Assembly: GCA_030917245.1 (NCBI GenBank)
Contig: JAUPVA010000052.1
Coordinates: forward strand, 1 to 5,988
Length of the DNA: 5,988 nt
Direction: 5' to 3'
DNA from: Patescibacteria group bacterium
GTDB lineage: Bacteria > Patescibacteriota > Saccharimonadia > Saccharimonadales > Saccharimonadaceae
Numbering within the stretch: the stretch's first letter is position 1; each line of letters opens with the position of its first letter. The position numbers and the translations under genes are program-made. The notes beneath the pieces are model-generated. The model was not told where the DNA came from, did not search any database, and worked only from the letters and a program-made list of their open reading frames with translations. This document shows positions 5,538 through 5,988 of this stretch, one piece after another.

Positions 5538-5988
5538 TTAGTTTCTACTTATGACATACCCATCCGGCACCTCACTCAACCGTAAAGTTTCCGTCGTTTC
5601 ATCATCCACTCGCGTCCAAATAGCGCCATCACTTTCAGCCTCCTTGAGTAGCTGCCGATTAGTGACCAGAAACATATGGTCATCCGTGAAGTCGTCGTAC
5701 ATTCTTCGTAAGTAACGTTGGACTCGTCGCTGCAAGGTTAGTGAATCACAGACCAGTAGGACCGGTGGGCTATCGCTGCCAAAGTAGTCTTTCCAGATGC
5801 CGTCATCAGCATATTCAATCAGGTGCTGGATGCATTTACGATAAACCCAGAATGGTATATTGTCGTGCCAGACCTCCACAAAAAAGTCTGCTAGCTGTTG
5901 TTCGGGGTTTAGTGGCCAGCCACCAACAAAGCCGTCCGGCAGTGGATTCGGGTAATAGTCGGTAATAAATTCGAAGTCATCGCTACCG
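5538..5988 (-). CDS. Replication-relaxation-like protein, C-terminal part
   Basis: The reading frame is open to the right edge, so 149 residues of the C-terminus are visible and the true start is outside the window; the GTG at 5879 is internal, not a start. In visible-fragment numbering, PNPLPDGFVGGW (13-24) matches the PDG strand of the replication-relaxation family, LADFFVEVWHDN (32-43) the following strand that usually reads FFLEVD, then a helix YRKCIQHLIEYADDGIWKDYF (49-69), and PPVLLVCDSLTLQRRVQRYL (74-93) the strand-helix resembling FPxVLFVxxSxxR. Proteins of this family were described in plasmid replication in Gram-positive bacteria and occur near conjugation genes; the fold is related to restriction-endonuclease-like domains. 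The strand that usually carries E here has E38. Resemblance is by motif order only, so the assignment is moderate. It lies 48 nt upstream of the ART-like gene, which has its own promoter in the gap. Confidence 0.58.
   Translation of the reverse strand, partial: GSDDFEFITDYYPNPLPDGFVGGWPLNPEQQLADFFVEVWHDNIPFWVYRKCIQHLIEYADDGIWKDYFGSDSPPVLLVCDSLTLQRRVQRYLRRMYDDFTDDHMFLVTNRQLLKEAESDGAIWTRVDDETTETLRLSEVPDGYVISRN

Noticed and set aside
5741..5965. Plus-strand frame opposite the replication-relaxation-like gene.
   Set aside because: The minus-strand frame is open to the window edge and carries recognisable motifs; the plus-strand product looks like an R/Q/H-rich shadow.

Overview
The window looks like a chromosomal or integrated accessory stretch from a small-genome Candidate Phyla Radiation bacterium, most likely Candidatus Saccharibacteria (TM7). 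The basis is the combination of short uncharacterised membrane proteins, a DUF2130 protein, a DUF2726 protein and a replication-relaxation-like protein, compact spacing, and promoters that sit directly on start codons. This placement is from memory of gene content, not from a search. TGA is used as a normal stop (genes ending at 3661 and 4161), which argues against the SR1/Gracilibacteria code.

Layout, left to right. 1-104 (-): N-terminus of a RadC-type JAB/MPN protein running off the left edge. 188-976 (-): membrane-anchored extracytoplasmic protein of unknown function. 1023-1526 (-): DUF2726 protein (PD-(D/E)XK-like fold) with an N-terminal membrane segment. 1648-2916 (-): DUF2130 protein, a long coiled coil followed by a PD-(D/E)XK-type nuclease domain. 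2917-3129: 213-bp divergent intergenic region with promoters for both sides. 3130-3666 (+): class I methyltransferase-like protein, the only plus-strand gene. 3661-4140 (-): protein with a possible PH/GRAM-like domain and a C-terminal membrane anchor. 4161-5489 (-): 442-aa protein whose central part resembles an ADP-ribosyltransferase (ART) catalytic core. 5538-5988 (-): C-terminal part of a replication-relaxation-like protein, running off the right edge. No gap without a gene exceeds 213 bp. I see no tRNA, rRNA, CRISPR array, insertion sequence or convincing rho-independent terminator.

The genes do not form an obvious pathway. Most seem to be individually transcribed: five of the seven visible starts have a -10 hexamer ending 6 or 7 nt before the ATG, which places the transcription start at the first base of the start codon (leaderless mRNA). 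Only the DUF2130 gene has a conventional leader with a strong Shine-Dalgarno sequence. The most interesting unit is at the right: a replication-relaxation-like gene followed by the ART-like gene and the tail-anchored protein, which may belong to a plasmid-like or conjugative element. Any toxin or effector role is inference.
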